From assembly GCA_021300125.1 (NCBI GenBank), contig JAJTHX010000111.1, forward strand, positions 1 through 5,698: a stretch of 5,698 bases of DNA. The letters run 5' to 3'. Origin of the DNA: Betaproteobacteria bacterium (GTDB lineage Bacteria; Pseudomonadota; Gammaproteobacteria; Burkholderiales; SG8-41). The notes under the pieces were generated by a model that was given only the letters and a program-made list of their open reading frames with translations, was not told the DNA's origin and searched no databases. The position numbers and the translations under genes were made by a program. This document shows positions 5,504 through 5,698 of the stretch, piece by piece; position 1 is the stretch's first letter; every line of letters starts with the position of its first letter.

Positions 5504-5698
5504 AGCTTACTGCAGACACTGATTCCCGAGAAGTAATCCATCTATCGAAATAAATGTTACGTTTAATTGACTGACGGCAATATTTATTGGCGCCGCAACA
5601 AAATGTCTCCTATGGAAGACCATCGATTTTCCGGCTCACCGCCCGACTGTTGCCAAAACAGGGGACATACACCGAATGCGTGCCGGGACCGCCGGCGA

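Larger units (their letters stand above)
5438..5698. other. Intergenic region upstream of the XRE regulator; no assignable gene
   Basis: About 260 bases, clearly more AT-rich between 5500 and 5610 than the rest of the window. It holds the dyads listed separately, a further inverted repeat CAATATTTATTG (5578-5589) and an imperfect long-range inverted repeat ATGTCTCCT (5603-5611) / AGGGGACAT (5660-5668), eight of nine paired. A plus frame from ATG 5603 stays open to the edge for 32 codons, and an ATG at 5676 has AGGGGA ten bases upstream. A minus frame is open from the right edge to a TAA at 5584-5586 (37 codons). None has recognisable protein features, so a gene start or end at the right edge is possible but unproven. 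No clear sigma-70 promoter was found here for the regulator. Confidence 0.5.

Noticed and set aside
5567..5595. Plus-strand promoter with -35 TTGACT at 5567-5572
   Set aside because: The -35 match is good, but no -10 hexamer lies 16-18 bases downstream, where the sequence is GC-rich (GGCGCC region).

Overview
The window is GC-rich proteobacterial DNA. The Gram-negative cell-wall enzyme MltB, a Fbp/Fut-type ferric-iron transporter and a Fur-box-like site point to a gamma- or betaproteobacterium. I cannot name the genus. Protein-coding genes fill almost everything up to about 5437; the last 260 bases are an AT-richer intergenic stretch.

Layout, left to right. (1) A 5'-truncated periplasmic Fe(III)-binding protein on + (1-930). 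(2) A two-module iron permease on - (950-2629), convergent with it. (3) A divergent intergenic region (2630-2779) with a candidate Fur box and two -10-like elements. (4) The transporter ATPase on + (2780-3835). (5) MltB, a membrane-associated lytic transglycosylase, on - (3832-4842), whose stop codon overlaps that of the ATPase gene on the shared tetramer CTAG. (6) An XRE-family helix-turn-helix regulator on - (4922-5437), upstream of mltB in the same direction. (7) A non-coding stretch rich in small palindromes (5438-5698), with no gene I can assign with confidence.

The first three genes together encode a complete ferric-iron ABC importer: binding protein, permease and ATPase. They are not one operon. 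The binding protein and permease genes face each other, while the permease and ATPase genes diverge from one iron-responsive-looking control region. The ATPase promoter lies so close to its ATG that the mRNA may be leaderless. The mltB and regulator genes show no evident functional link to iron uptake. The regulator's upstream palindromes suggest autoregulation.

I found no convincing new system, mobile element, RNA gene or CRISPR array. The more unusual points are regulatory: the split transporter with a shared Fur-box candidate, the leaderless-looking ATPase start, hairpins embedded in the 3' ends of convergent genes, the palindrome cluster upstream of the regulator, and the purine-tract-encoded serine tail of the regulator.
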